From a candidate division KSB1 bacterium (lineage in GTDB: Bacteria; Zhuqueibacterota; Zhuqueibacteria; Zhuqueibacterales; Zhuqueibacteraceae): 64,000 nucleotides of DNA. The notes under the pieces are model-generated. The model had not been told where the DNA came from. It made no database searches and saw only the letters and a program-made list of their open reading frames with translations. The stretch spans positions 1-64,000 of the forward strand of contig JAPDPX010000012.1 in assembly GCA_034506255.1 (NCBI GenBank), read 5' to 3'. Shown piece by piece: positions 16,285 to 26,036 of this stretch. Position numbers and translations under genes: made by a program. Positions within the stretch are counted from its first letter, which is position 1, and every line of letters begins with the position of its first letter.

Positions 16285-18522
16285 TTATTCCGCTCCAGCG
16301 GCATGCGGCGGAACGAAGAGCTCCACATCGCCGAACGCCAGATTCAGCTCATGCTGCCGGCCGATCGTGCCGTTGCGGAGGCGTTTCATCTCTTTTGGCA
16401 GGGTGAGCTCCCGTTTGCCCGGCGAGGTGGCGACCAGCAGCGCGGCGTCTTGTGCCGCCACGATGACATCGGCTGCCGAACTCCACAGGGGGACACCGGC
16501 CTGTTGCGCCAGCCAGCGCAACAACGGCACCGGCAGCGGTGCGCTGCCGAGATAAACCGAATTCCACCCCTGGTACGATTTGCGCGCAAACGCCACTTCT
16601 TCGCAATCACTCCAAAATCCGAGCGGGGTTGCCGCTTCGTCACGCACGGCAAAGCGGGGCCACTCCTTCTGCTGCACGCCGAATGACAGCACCGGTGCGG
16701 GCGCGCTGCTGCGGATCAGCATCGGGCCGGGCATGGCAAGCAGCTTGAACTGAAAACCGGTGAGCTGTGTCATGCGGCCGGGATCCAGCCGGTCTTCGGC
16801 GAGGAAGCCAGGGGCGTAATACCATACCACGGTGGCATTGCTGCCGGCAAGCAGCGCATGCAGGTGTGCCATCTCCGCCTCCGTGAGCAGGAACAAATTC
16901 ACCATCAGCAGGAGCCGGTATTGGTATGGATCTGCCGGTTGCAAATCAAAGCGGTAGAGAAAGTCCACCGGCGCGCCCACGCGATGCAGCGCCCGCGCCT
17001 GGGAATCCATGAACCAGCGGGTGAAGTAATCCAGACAATGGCCGCCTTTGCTGAAGGGGGCTTCGGCGCGCCAATGGCGTGTGGCAAACAGGCTTTTGGC
17101 ATCGTACACCGCGGCTATTTGCGCGCAGGAGCGCAAATCCCACTGCGACCGCTGCTCGCCCAGCCGGCACATGCGCGCCACTTCGGCGATGATTCGGTCG
17201 TCCGCATACCAGCTCCGGCGCGTGCGCAACACCGGACCAAAATCGAACAACCAGCCGCCATTGCCGCTCACCAGCAGGCGGCCGAGGTCCCGTTGCAGAA
17301 TGCGCTGCGTACCTTCCCAGGTCGTGCAACCCTCCCCGCCCAGCATGCACAATTCCTTCTCGACCGCTGTGCCGCCGCTGCCGTCGGGATTGACCGGCGG
17401 GGGTTCGAGAAAAGTTGTGGGATCGATTTCCACGAAATAGAGTTTGCCGTGCCGCTTGAGCGATTGCAGCAGGACGCGATAACCGGCATCCCCGCCGATG
17501 CCACGCGTGCGGCCCAGCCAGTTGCCGGCCTCATCGAAAATGTCATGCTCCCACCACTGCCGCGCTTCCTGGTTGGTGGTTTGATAGGAATACGGCCCGG
17601 CGAGAAAATCAATGTCCGGGCTGTTGAGAATCAACCCGGGGGCGAGATGGCCGCCTTCCTGCATCCAGACGTTCTCGAGCTGATAGCCATGGAACGCGCC
17701 GCAAATCACCCGACCGTTGGTCTCCTCCCTGGTGAGACGGGCGAAATGCAGGAGCACACCGGCATTGAACTCATGGAAACGCTGATAGTAGGTGATCACC
17801 TTCTGCTCGCACGCCGGGTCGCGCAGCAACCCGAAGGTGTTGTTGCGGCGCGCCGCGAAGTCCGGGACATGGCCGAGTTTCTCCTGCATGGCGGGATGCA
17901 GATCCGGCACAAATTCCGCGAGCGGATAATGCCATTCACCATAGATGCCACAGCCGATCTGATAACCAAACACGCGACTGCGCAGCGGCGACTGCTCAAT
18001 ATGCTGCAGGAAGGCGCGAAAGAGTTTTTCCATGTCGGCACGCCAGCGCTCCGAAGCCAGCGACGGCTCGCGCAGTTGAATGCCCCACTGCCAGCCGCCT
18101 TCCGGGCACTGGATCACCGGCCGGTACTGGCGTTGATCCTCTGGTTGCAGCGGCAGCGCACAAACGATCAATTCATCTTCATGTTGATCCTTCCACCATT
18201 GCGGCACCTCGAGCAACACGCGCGGCAGAAAAAAGGCCTGCGGATGCTGGGCCAGCAATTTGGCAAACAGCGCATCGAAGGCGGACCAGTCATACTCACC
18301 GGGTGCCGGCCAGGCCGCGTTGAGCCCCAGAATCGGGTGCAGCAAGCGGAGACCCGCCTGTTTGAAAAACGGCGTGCTGTGCAACAGACTCCAGCTCCAG
18401 GCGAGCAGCGGAAACACTTCGCGGCCGTTGAGGAACAGTCGCGGCGCGCCGTTGCGCGTTTCCACGCGCGCCTGCGCCGCCGGTTCATGACGCAGATTTT
18501 CAATTTCAGGGAACATGGTCAT
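16285..18522 (-). CDS. GH42/GH35-like TIM-barrel glycosidase-like protein
   Basis: 745 residues, no signal peptide. The N-terminal part reads as a (beta/alpha)8 barrel of the beta-galactosidase kind: APRLFLNGREVFPLLAWSW, then residues 186-200 FGYQIGCGIYGEWHY, where E196 is at the usual acid/base strand end. A middle section resembles the GH42 trimerisation or glutamine-amidotransferase-like domain (LLLMVNLFLLTEAEMAHLHA, ATVVWYYAPGFLAEDRLDP). A small beta-domain closes the protein. A retaining exo-glycosidase such as beta-galactosidase is the best guess, but the second catalytic Glu could not be fixed by eye. GGAGGG lies about 11 nt before the ATG at 18522. It is the first gene of the run that continues with the sulfotransferase. 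Confidence 0.62.
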   Translation of the reverse strand: MTMFPEIENLRHEPAAQARVETRNGAPRLFLNGREVFPLLAWSWSLLHSTPFFKQAGLRLLHPILGLNAAWPAPGEYDWSAFDALFAKLLAQHPQAFFLPRVLLEVPQWWKDQHEDELIVCALPLQPEDQRQYRPVIQCPEGGWQWGIQLREPSLASERWRADMEKLFRAFLQHIEQSPLRSRVFGYQIGCGIYGEWHYPLAEFVPDLHPAMQEKLGHVPDFAARRNNTFGLLRDPACEQKVITYYQRFHEFNAGVLLHFARLTREETNGRVICGAFHGYQLENVWMQEGGHLAPGLILNSPDIDFLAGPYSYQTTNQEARQWWEHDIFDEAGNWLGRTRGIGGDAGYRVLLQSLKRHGKLYFVEIDPTTFLEPPPVNPDGSGGTAVEKELCMLGGEGCTTWEGTQRILQRDLGRLLVSGNGGWLFDFGPVLRTRRSWYADDRIIAEVARMCRLGEQRSQWDLRSCAQIAAVYDAKSLFATRHWRAEAPFSKGGHCLDYFTRWFMDSQARALHRVGAPVDFLYRFDLQPADPYQYRLLLMVNLFLLTEAEMAHLHALLAGSNATVVWYYAPGFLAEDRLDPGRMTQLTGFQFKLLAMPGPMLIRSSAPAPVLSFGVQQKEWPRFAVRDEAATPLGFWSDCEEVAFARKSYQGWNSVYLGSAPLPVPLLRWLAQQAGVPLWSSAADVIVAAQDAALLVATSPGKRELTLPKEMKRLRNGTIGRQHELNLAFGDVELFVPPHAAGAE

Positions 18523-18704
18523 GGCGGCAGAAGCCCTCCGGTTGATGGTAATTCCTCAATAACCGGGTGGAGTGGCGCAGACATCCCTGCCTGCAGACAA
18601 GAGGCCAATGCCACTAATTTTTCAAACAACGCCAAAACTCTCACGCAAAGAGCTTTTCTGCTGCACTTGCCCGACAACCAGCCCCAGCCTCACAAAAATC
18701 ACAC

Positions 18705-18744
18705 AAGCCACCAAGTTTTCCCTCGTGCTCTTGGCAGGTGGCTT
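18705..18744 (-). terminator. Possible terminator hairpin
   Basis: Stem AAGCCACC (18705-18712) with GGTGGCTT (18737-18744), extended by CAAG/CTTG with a short bulge. On the minus strand it is followed by GTGTGATTTTTG, a usable U-run. The nearest minus-strand gene ends about 1 kb upstream (19805), so what it would terminate is unclear. Confidence 0.3.
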
Positions 18745-18846
18745 GGTTCAAAAATCTTCGCGGCGACAGTTCGGCGCCCTTATTTGATCTGCCCCGGCTT
18801 GGCCGTGGCATTCCGGCAGAGAGCATACGCAGGATTGCAAGATAAA

Positions 18847-18865
18847 GCCACGGTCAAACCGTGGC
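18847..18865 (-). terminator. GC-rich hairpin, possible minus-strand terminator
   Basis: Perfect 8-bp stem GCCACGGT/ACCGTGGC with a CAA loop. On the minus strand it is followed by TTTATCTTG. It could end read-through transcripts from the lyase gene at 19805. Confidence 0.35.
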
Positions 18866-18956
18866 AGAACGGTTACTCTTTGTGAAATCCCTGCGGTTTC
18901 CTGTCCGTGCGTGTTTTGGTTGTTGGATTTTATCGCTTCGAAAAAGTCAGCACCCG

Positions 18957-19374
18957 ACTTTTGCACCCGGATTGATCCCTGCAACGGGAAACGCCGCTTT
19001 GCTCGCGACGCCCAAACCACCCAGGGGTGCATAAAAAATTTTGCAGGCAAACTTGTGGTCAACTCCGTCAGGAGTGACCTGCTTAGTACTACAACGTTAA
19101 GTTCTAAAATCCGCTCTGCAACCCAAAATTGTCATTCCGAAGGAATCTTCCTCAGTACTGGGGTTGATGCTTATTTTGACATTATTCCAAGCGCTCAAGA
19201 AGATTCTTTCCAGCATGACATTTGGGTGGTGAAGGTGCCAACTCAACGTTGTACTACTAGCCCTCCTCAAAAAAACCGCGCCAGATCATGAGAATTTCTC
19301 CAGGCCACTCCTGACGAAGTTTGGGGAACACGCCATTTCCTCCGGGCAACAGCAAGCCAGCATGCAAAATTCAG
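18957..19374. repeat. Mosaic intergenic repeat, copy 2, split by an insertion
   Basis: Same order of blocks as 9157-9495 (CTTTTGCACCCGGATT, AAACGCCGCTTTG, GGGGTGCATAAAAAATTTT, CTCCGTCAGGAG, CTCAAAAAAACCGCGCC, CTCCTGACG, CCGGGCAACAGCAAG). Between the left and right halves of the palindromic core it carries the 175-bp TA-flanked element at 19085-19259, so that element arrived later. Confidence 0.75.
19085..19259. mobile_element. MITE-like palindromic element flanked by TA (IS630/mariner style)
   Basis: Terminal repeats TAGTACTACAACGTTAAGTT (19085-19104) and AACTCAACGTTGTACTACTA (19240-19259) match as inverted repeats with two mismatches in 20. The outermost TA at each end is consistent with a TA target duplication. 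The interior is itself a long imperfect palindrome (GTCATTCCGAAGGAATCTTCC on one side, AAGAAGATTCTTTCCAGCATG on the other), so RNA from it would fold into one long hairpin. It is too short to encode a transposase. A second, truncated copy lies at 57666-57786. Confidence 0.75.
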
Positions 19375-19804
19375 ATAGCAGCTTTGGCCAAGATATCAGC
19401 GCCACGTCCCCAGACGTAACTGAACAGTTGAAAACCGCGGCAGAGCGGCAGTGTCGTGCGCTGAAAGCGGCCGGGCCCAATGGGCTCACCTTTGACAGAA
19501 AGGAGTTTATGCGGGGATGCGCAATTCTTTTGACACGACGCCGCAATTCCAACCCGCTTCCTCGTGCGTTCCCAACGGGGATAAGGGCAACCGTGCAGGA
19601 CGGCACCCGGGGAAATTTTCTCCTGCGAAAATCGACCCCACGAAATGGCTTTTCCCGGGGTTTCAACTTTCGCGGAAGGTTCTCCCCGCCACTGGTTATT
19701 TGAAAATCCGTTGCCACTCCGGATGCTGCAAACCTCCTCCCTAATACCGGCTCGCTTCGTGCGTGCCGTCATCCCCAACAGGATAATGGATGCCGGCCAC
19801 CACG

Positions 19805-22057
19805 TTACTTCAGCACCACGCTGTCCTCCCAATATCGCCATTTCACATAGCCGACACGGGGTGGCGCGCCATCGAGTTGCAGACCGTGGGTGTTGGGCAA
19901 AGCCTCCAGCAAAACCCGGCCCCGATAGATCATTTTCAAAACTTCCGAAGCCGAGTAATGCAGCGTGTCACCCGTGCGCGTGACAAAAGCAAAATGAGCG
20001 TCGGTTTCCACCTCACCATAGGAAACACGGCCGGACTCCCAGGTGTAGCGCGGCCGGATGTTTTCCCGCACCAGCTCCGCGTGCAGGTCGATTTTGACGC
20101 AGAGATATGAAACACGGTCACGCTCTTTGAGCTCGACGCCCACCGCCGCGGGAAAAGCCGCCAGGGGCAGCAGCCGCAGCCCGGGCAGCTTGTCCGCCGC
20201 CCGCTCGCCGGCTTTCAGGGGGATCAGTGCTGTCACAAAAATCTCATAGTCTCCGGCGAGATAATGGCTCGACTGGGTTTGGTAGATGGCGATCTCATCC
20301 TGATAGTGCCGGGTTTCGGCATGGGTGCCGGCGGTTTTGGCGTGCGTTTCCAGAAAACGGAGGAGCAGGCGCTCATTCTGCGGCAGGGTGATGGCGCCGA
20401 TGGCATCGATGGCGGTCACGAAATAATCTTCACCCTGTTCGAGAATCTTGCGCGTGTGCCAGAAGTTGGTGAAAGTGTAGTAATCCGTCCGCTTGACTTC
20501 CACGGCATCGATGACAATGAAGAGATTTTGCTCTTTGAGATAGGTGATGATGCGGTCCCAGGCGTAGCCCAGGGCCTCATCCTCCAGGCGGGTTCGGCTC
20601 ATGTCCACGGCATGCAGCGTGAGGAAATCGATCTTGCGGGTGCGCACCGGGCGGTAAGCGCCGGAGTGCCGCACGAATTCCTGCAGAGGTTGCTGCCGGT
20701 CACGTTTGTTCAGGCGCACCACCAGGCGGTTGTGAAAATAGTCGGCACGGAACTGGCCGTAAGGCCCGCTCGGCAGGCCGTCACGATAGCCACCGTCATG
20801 CAACAGCACCGACCCGCCGGACATGAGCAGCGAGATGTCATTCTCATCGGCATGGCCGTGATGCATCTTCTCTTCTTCCACGGACAGCGTGTGACGCAGG
20901 AACTCACGATGCACAAAACCGCCCTCGCCTTCATCGCGATAGTTGAGCAGCAAATAGGTGCTGCCGGGCTGCCAGCCATTGCGGAAGACGATTTTCTTGC
21001 CGACAACATCATCGAGCACTTCCTGGCTGAGAGACTGCGGTGGCCGCACCGCCAGGTTGTCGTCACTCCACTGATAAGCCAGGGCCAGGGAGGAAGCTGC
21101 GCCGATGCCGGTTTGCGAAGGCAGTGCCGTCATCTTCTCGAACATGCGCTCCGCCACCCATTTCAGCTCGGGATCACGATAGCGCGTGGCGAGCCGTTCG
21201 CACACGGCAAGGTAGCGATCCCAGGTGGGATTCCAGTTGGCATCGCCGAAGTCGGGGAAGTTGTATGCCGGCGTGAACAGGCGCTTGAAATACTCGGCAT
21301 AATAACGGATCAGGGGTGAATCGAACAGCGTCTCACGGCCGCTGAGGTCGGCATACGTGAACAGCGACAACAGCCAGATGGGATGATAAAGACCGGCATC
21401 CTCGATTTCCCACTGGCGCAGGTTGTCGCTGGCGATGGTCTCCGCCATTTGCCTCCACCTTGCCGCATGGGGATGGTTGGGCAGCGCCAGGCTGCCGTAA
21501 TAAAGCCCCTCCGCCCGCAACATGGCGCGGTTGTGCGCGCCCCATTCGGGAAAGTGAAAGACGAAATCCAGGCTGTGTGCCAGATCGCTTTCGATTTTTG
21601 TCCGTGTGTCGTCGTCCAGCACACCGCTGGTGCGGATGCGCAAATAGGCGCGCACGTACGGTGGCAGAAAAAAGAAATTGGCCAGCGCCGGGATGCCGTT
21701 GCCATATTCGGCGCGCGTTTTGGCATAATCGCCGGGGTAGGTCTGCCGCAGGTCGCCATACCCGGCGAGCAACTGTGCCGCGCGCGCGGCATGAATCTTT
21801 TCGCCCGTCTGTTGATGCAAAAATCCCAGGGCATCGGCGAGATAGAGCGGTTCAGCCGGCGGGTTATAGCCCCACAACTCGCTGGGATCGATTCTGGCCT
21901 TCCAGGCGGCAATCACTTCGGGATGACGGGCCCAGGCGTGTTCGACGGCGGCGGTGATGCAGTCGAGATATTTCGACTTTTGCGAGTATGCCGGCAACGG
22001 GAGTGAAAGGAGCATGAGCAGCAGCAAAGCAACGGGGAGGATGGTCATTCGGATCAT
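19805..22057 (-). CDS. Secreted heparinase II/III-like polysaccharide lyase
   Basis: 750 residues. Residues 1-25 form a signal peptide (MIRMTILPVALLLLMLLSLP with cleavage after AYS). Residues about 60-330 are an alpha/alpha toroid, including the conserved NRAMLRAEG block at 176-184. From about 350 comes the antiparallel beta-sandwich of the heparinase II/III family with HHGHADEND (399-407) and GGSVLLHDGGY (414-424). Family members cleave uronic-acid polysaccharides (heparin/heparan, alginate, other glycuronans) by beta-elimination, producing 4,5-unsaturated ends. The GH88 gene at 48423 would remove such ends. Exact substrate unknown. It is 290 nt downstream of the PorV-like gene on the same strand, with a terminator between. 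No clear Shine-Dalgarno is seen; an ATG at 22048 would also leave a signal peptide. Confidence 0.8.
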   Translation of the reverse strand: MIRMTILPVALLLLMLLSLPLPAYSQKSKYLDCITAAVEHAWARHPEVIAAWKARIDPSELWGYNPPAEPLYLADALGFLHQQTGEKIHAARAAQLLAGYGDLRQTYPGDYAKTRAEYGNGIPALANFFFLPPYVRAYLRIRTSGVLDDDTRTKIESDLAHSLDFVFHFPEWGAHNRAMLRAEGLYYGSLALPNHPHAARWRQMAETIASDNLRQWEIEDAGLYHPIWLLSLFTYADLSGRETLFDSPLIRYYAEYFKRLFTPAYNFPDFGDANWNPTWDRYLAVCERLATRYRDPELKWVAERMFEKMTALPSQTGIGAASSLALAYQWSDDNLAVRPPQSLSQEVLDDVVGKKIVFRNGWQPGSTYLLLNYRDEGEGGFVHREFLRHTLSVEEEKMHHGHADENDISLLMSGGSVLLHDGGYRDGLPSGPYGQFRADYFHNRLVVRLNKRDRQQPLQEFVRHSGAYRPVRTRKIDFLTLHAVDMSRTRLEDEALGYAWDRIITYLKEQNLFIVIDAVEVKRTDYYTFTNFWHTRKILEQGEDYFVTAIDAIGAITLPQNERLLLRFLETHAKTAGTHAETRHYQDEIAIYQTQSSHYLAGDYEIFVTALIPLKAGERAADKLPGLRLLPLAAFPAAVGVELKERDRVSYLCVKIDLHAELVRENIRPRYTWESGRVSYGEVETDAHFAFVTRTGDTLHYSASEVLKMIYRGRVLLEALPNTHGLQLDGAPPRVGYVKWRYWEDSVVLK

Positions 22058-22283
22058 GCGCTGGTGACAGAATCAAGCGGATGTCGCTGTTGTTGCAGCG
22101 GGGATTTGCGCGCGCACCGCCGGCCGATTCGCGCGGGCCGGCAGCACGACACTCCAACACCGGCCGCCAGCAGGAAAGTCGCCAAAGACCGGAGGGTTTT
22201 GACAGCAACAGCATCTTCGGCGACTTTCACGATCCGGCCGTGCCGCCCGAGACGGGCGGGCTCCGGCATCATGGCGAACAAAA

Positions 22284-22319
22284 ATGCTCCCAAGGCGCGG
22301 CGCTGGTCCCCGGGAGCAT
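22284..22319 (-). terminator. Rho-independent terminator of the TonB receptor/PorV run
   Basis: Stem ATGCTCCC (22284-22291) with GGGAGCAT (22312-22319). On the minus strand it is followed directly by TTTTGTTCG. It starts about 30 nt after the PorV-like stop at 22348, the right place to end the three-gene transcript. Confidence 0.65.
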
Positions 22320-22347
22320 TGACTGCATTCGCAACGCGACGCAGGCG

Positions 22348-23376
22348 TCAGAACGTCACTTTGAGCGAGAAGCGGTGTGTCGTGTCAAGAATGCCGAACT
22401 CGGTGAAGGCATAGTCCAGCGTCACCTGATTGTCGCCCATCGGGACTTTGATGCCGGCGCCGGCGGAAAAGCCCTCCTCGGTGCGCGGCGCGGCGATCTT
22501 GCGCTGATCGAACTCGTTGCGCTTGGAGTCGGTCACGCCGGAATAGTTGAACTTGTAGCCGCCGCGAAACGCCAGCTTGTCGGTGAAGGAAAACTCACCG
22601 CCCGCGCACACCAGTTGGTCGGCGTCCTGTGGCTTGGTGGCATCCGCGTGCAGGGCCAGGGTGTACTGTTCCGTTTGCAGCAGGTTGATCGAACCGCCCA
22701 CGCTGAACACCAACGGCAACGGCGAGCCGATGTCATAAAACTTCAGGTCGCGGCCGAGATTGTTGATGCGGGCGCCGATCACCGCCCCGCGAAAGCCGAT
22801 CTGGTAAAGCGAGCCGAAGTCAAAGGCGTAGCTGGTGGCGCTGACATCATCGATGCCCTGGCGGATGAACTTCACCGTGGCGCCGAGCGACAGTTTGTCG
22901 GTGAAGTGGCGCGCATAGGTCACCTGCACGGCCAGGTCGAGATAATCATAGGTCGTGGCGGTTTCACTGTCATAGGGTTTGAAGGTGTTGAGCAGGAAAC
23001 TCGGGACGACGTCGCGATCCGCGGTGATGCCGGAGACGCCCAGCGAAATGAAGCCGACGCCCAGGGTGCCAAAATCACCGAAGTCATGGGCGATGGCGCC
23101 GGCATTGTGCGTCAGATCAGCGATCCAGCGATTGTAGGTGAAGGTGGCCTGCCACTGGTTGTTGCTCAGCGCAATGCCGGCGGGGTTCCAGAACATCTGG
23201 TTGACATCGCCGGAGACGGAGGTCGCGGCGGATCCCATGGCCACGGCGCGTGCGCCGACGCCGACTTTCAGGAAGGCCGCGCCGGTGAGGCCGGTTTTCT
23301 TCACCTGGCTCAGGCCCACGCCGGCAGTCACGAGCACCACCACCAGCGCGGCGATGAGACGTTGTATGTGAGTCAT
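22348..23376 (-). CDS. PorV/PorQ family outer-membrane beta-barrel protein
   Basis: 342 residues. The start at 23376 is set by GGGAG 7 nt upstream. Residues 1-24 form a signal peptide (MTHIQRLIAALVVVLVTAGV). The family block follows at once: GAAFLKVGVGARAVAMGSA, then NQMFWNPAGIALSNNQW. The rest alternates barrel strands and ends in Phe (SLKVTF), as expected for outer-membrane proteins. In Bacteroidetes PorV shuttles type IX secretion cargo from the translocon to the attachment complex; many FCB phyla carry paralogues next to cargo genes. Here the upstream neighbour, 64 nt away, is a secreted protein with a Por/FlgD-like tail, which supports an export or surface-display partnership. Confidence 0.88.
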   Translation of the reverse strand: MTHIQRLIAALVVVLVTAGVGLSQVKKTGLTGAAFLKVGVGARAVAMGSAATSVSGDVNQMFWNPAGIALSNNQWQATFTYNRWIADLTHNAGAIAHDFGDFGTLGVGFISLGVSGITADRDVVPSFLLNTFKPYDSETATTYDYLDLAVQVTYARHFTDKLSLGATVKFIRQGIDDVSATSYAFDFGSLYQIGFRGAVIGARINNLGRDLKFYDIGSPLPLVFSVGGSINLLQTEQYTLALHADATKPQDADQLVCAGGEFSFTDKLAFRGGYKFNYSGVTDSKRNEFDQRKIAAPRTEEGFSAGAGIKVPMGDNQVTLDYAFTEFGILDTTHRFSLKVTF

Positions 23377-23440
23377 AGTCGATCTCCCAAAAAGTGGACA
23401 ACTGCGCCAATTCCAAACGACATCGCAACGATCGCGGCGG

Positions 23441-25966
23441 TTATCGCAGAATCGAGAAGTAACCGGTTTGCTGGCCGCCCGGATACTCCGCCACGTAGAT
23501 GTAGAGGCCGCTGGTGACTTCGATGCCGTCTTTGGAGAACATGTCCCAGAACAGCGTGCCGTCGTTGGGGTTGGTGCCGGTGAATTCCAGCACATCGATC
23601 ACCTGGCCGGAAACATCAAAGATCGTGATCTTCGTGCCGGTGGGTAGATTGAAGAACAGGATCTTGTGCTCCAGGCCGGTGTCATGCAGCGCCTGCTTCT
23701 TGTAGGGATTCGGTTTGACGCGAATCTTCAAGTCACCGGAGGCGATCTTCGCCGCATCGGCCAGGGGTGCTTTCAGAATGAAATCTGCGCCGATTTTCCG
23801 CAAACCATCCAGGGTTTTGGGGAAGTAGGAGCTGCCGGTGGCAAAGTGATAGGTGCCTTCCCACAAGCCGCTGCGGCCGTTCCAGTTGCCCTTGTGGCTT
23901 TCGAGGCTGGTGAAAGGCTGGCCGGCAATGACGCCGCTCTCGTTGTCATAGGCCGCCACGTAGTACCAATACTTGAAGCCGAACTGCACCAGCTCGTTGG
24001 TGTCTTCAAAGATGTATTTGTACTGGGCGGCATCGGCACCGGTGTTGAGATAGGTGGCCAGTTCCGCCTTCGGAATGATGCGCACCAGCTTGTAGGGTCC
24101 CCAGGCATTGGGATCCTGCACGCGGTAGAAGTCGGGGGCCGTGCTGAGATTGGGGTTGTTGGGCCGGCCCAGCGCCGCCAGCTCGGCATCGGTGGGATTG
24201 GGCTTGGTTTGCAGGTGGTAGGTCTCCATGATGCGCGTGCCCACTTCGAGCGAATTCACGCGCGGGAAGGCGGCGGCGCGGTAGATCTTGTAGCCCGCAA
24301 AATCCGCGGCGCTTTCGGCGCGATTGTCCCACTTCACATTCACCTTCACGCCCACGCTCGGCTCGATTTTCATGTCGGGCATGGGCGGCGGCTTCGGCAC
24401 ATTCCAGTTGTTTTCATAAGCCCATTGTGCCGCTTTGCGCGACTGCCGGGCGCCCTGCAGCCGGAAGCCCATATACTCCACCAGCACCAGGTTGATCGTC
24501 TCGCCCACTTCCAGCGAGAAGGGGCCGACGCCCACATAAAAATCACCGTCAAATCCATGGGAGAAGGAGTAGCCTTCGATCCAATCGTCTTTCGGGTTGG
24601 CGTTGCCCAGCTCCCAATTCTGCGCCCAGGTATTGTTGTACTTCATGCTGCCATCGGGGCGGCCGCGCTGGCCTTCCGGCTTGACGATGCCCACGAAGGA
24701 CAGCGGATCGCCCTCGACATAGGGCTTGCTGGTGTCAAACCAGTTGGGGTCCGGCTTGAGATCGAACTTGGTGCGGTCCCAAATCTTGCCGCCATTGGCA
24801 TACCAGGTGCCCATCGAGAGAATATGATTCTCCCAGGCATTGTGATCGTTGTTGCCATAGCCCTTGCTCACCGAGGTGAACCAGCCACGTTGGGAGCCGA
24901 CGCCCACGGGGTGGCTGTCATAAATCGTCTTCTTGTCGGGCTGGGTCACACTGCTGCCGGTGGCGGGCAACGGTCCCTGCTTGACGGCAATCCATTGGTG
25001 CCCGACATAAATGTCCTGGTACCAGCGCCGCGAGTTCATGGTGTTGCCGAGCGTGCGCTTGCCATCCGGGGCCCAGGGAATGGTCACTTGTTTGCCCGAG
25101 GCTGTGGTGAAGGTTTTGGTGGTGGTGAGGTCGCCGGGTGGCGGGCCGCTAAAATTGACCGGGACATCCCAGGGATTGCCCTCCTCATCCGGGGTGGCAT
25201 CATAACCGGTGATGACGCCGGTGAACCATCCCGAGGCGCCGCGTGTGCCGGCCAGGCTGTTGGTCATGCTGTTGATCGGCTCGCTGCGCATGTTGAGCAC
25301 CAGACAGTTGATGCGGTTGTTGGTTTTCTCGGGTGTGCCATTGCCATCGGCATCGAGCACGCCGGTGTTGGTCAGTTCGAACTCAACCGCAATAAAGTCG
25401 TTCATGTTGGCATGGTTGATGGTGAACTGCCGCACCCGCATCTTGACATAGATGCCCAGGTTGGTCGGGCCCTCCGCCTGATACAGCATTTGATCCCGCG
25501 TATTGGGATCGACCCATTGCGCGGCATTGTCCGCCAAACGCTGGTTGTAGGGCGGCGGCAGATTGAGCTTGCTGGTCTCGAAGGCGTAGAGATAATTCTT
25601 CGCCCGTGGATCCGTCGAGGTGGTGAAGTTGTTGATGCCGGGGGTGTACTCGATCATCTCGATGGCCTGCTTCCACGGGATGTGCATGTCGGTGCCGGCA
25701 ATCATTTGCGTCGGCGTCGTCCATTGCCGCTCGAGATTGCCGACGCGCACGACATACCAGGATTGGTTGGGGTTGTCCTGTTGCTCGTAATAGGTTTTCC
25801 GCACCCAGGTGGGCGCGAACGTGTCCCAGAGATCACCGGCAGTGATGACGCCGACCCTGGGATAGGGATCACTGGGCTTGGCGAGGCTCTGCGCCTGGAG
25901 CTCTTGCGCCCCCGGCACCCCGGCCAAAAGTCCGGCAAGTATGACAAGAAATTGCGTTGCTTTCAT
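23441..25966 (-). CDS. Secreted protein with Por-secretion/FlgD-like C-terminal domain
   Basis: 841 residues. The start at 25966 has GAGG 6 nt upstream and a signal peptide (MKATQFLVILAGLLAGVPGA). The central part is not a family I recognise. It contains many aromatic, Asn and Gly residues and two stretches like fibronectin-type strands (VNVKWDNRAESAADFAGYKI, FGFKYWYYVAAYDNES). The last 90 residues match the type IX sorting/FlgD-Ig pattern: RVKPNPYKKQ, ILFFNLPTGTKITIFDVSG, then SGLYIYVAEY and GYFSILR. It lies between a TonB receptor (70 nt upstream) and a PorV-like gene, so it is likely exported to the surface with their help. It may be a surface glycan-binding protein in the place a SusD would take. 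That is inference from position only. Confidence 0.72.
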   Translation of the reverse strand: MKATQFLVILAGLLAGVPGAQELQAQSLAKPSDPYPRVGVITAGDLWDTFAPTWVRKTYYEQQDNPNQSWYVVRVGNLERQWTTPTQMIAGTDMHIPWKQAIEMIEYTPGINNFTTSTDPRAKNYLYAFETSKLNLPPPYNQRLADNAAQWVDPNTRDQMLYQAEGPTNLGIYVKMRVRQFTINHANMNDFIAVEFELTNTGVLDADGNGTPEKTNNRINCLVLNMRSEPINSMTNSLAGTRGASGWFTGVITGYDATPDEEGNPWDVPVNFSGPPPGDLTTTKTFTTASGKQVTIPWAPDGKRTLGNTMNSRRWYQDIYVGHQWIAVKQGPLPATGSSVTQPDKKTIYDSHPVGVGSQRGWFTSVSKGYGNNDHNAWENHILSMGTWYANGGKIWDRTKFDLKPDPNWFDTSKPYVEGDPLSFVGIVKPEGQRGRPDGSMKYNNTWAQNWELGNANPKDDWIEGYSFSHGFDGDFYVGVGPFSLEVGETINLVLVEYMGFRLQGARQSRKAAQWAYENNWNVPKPPPMPDMKIEPSVGVKVNVKWDNRAESAADFAGYKIYRAAAFPRVNSLEVGTRIMETYHLQTKPNPTDAELAALGRPNNPNLSTAPDFYRVQDPNAWGPYKLVRIIPKAELATYLNTGADAAQYKYIFEDTNELVQFGFKYWYYVAAYDNESGVIAGQPFTSLESHKGNWNGRSGLWEGTYHFATGSSYFPKTLDGLRKIGADFILKAPLADAAKIASGDLKIRVKPNPYKKQALHDTGLEHKILFFNLPTGTKITIFDVSGQVIDVLEFTGTNPNDGTLFWDMFSKDGIEVTSGLYIYVAEYPGGQQTGYFSILR

Positions 25967-26036
25967 AAGTTTCCTCACGGTAGTGGAGAGTACCACGTTC
26001 GACGCTCGACCGAAACGGGCCGCCTGCCGGCGGTGC

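Larger units (their letters stand above)
18523..19804. other. Long repeat-rich intergenic region
   Basis: 1282 bp without a credible gene. It contains hairpins at 18705-18744 and 18847-18865, copy 2 of the mosaic repeat (18957-19374), and the TA-flanked palindromic element at 19085-19259. It also has a stretch around 19610-19690 with REP-like words resembling 12627-12676. Short frames here change reading without family resemblance, so I call none. Confidence 0.6.
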
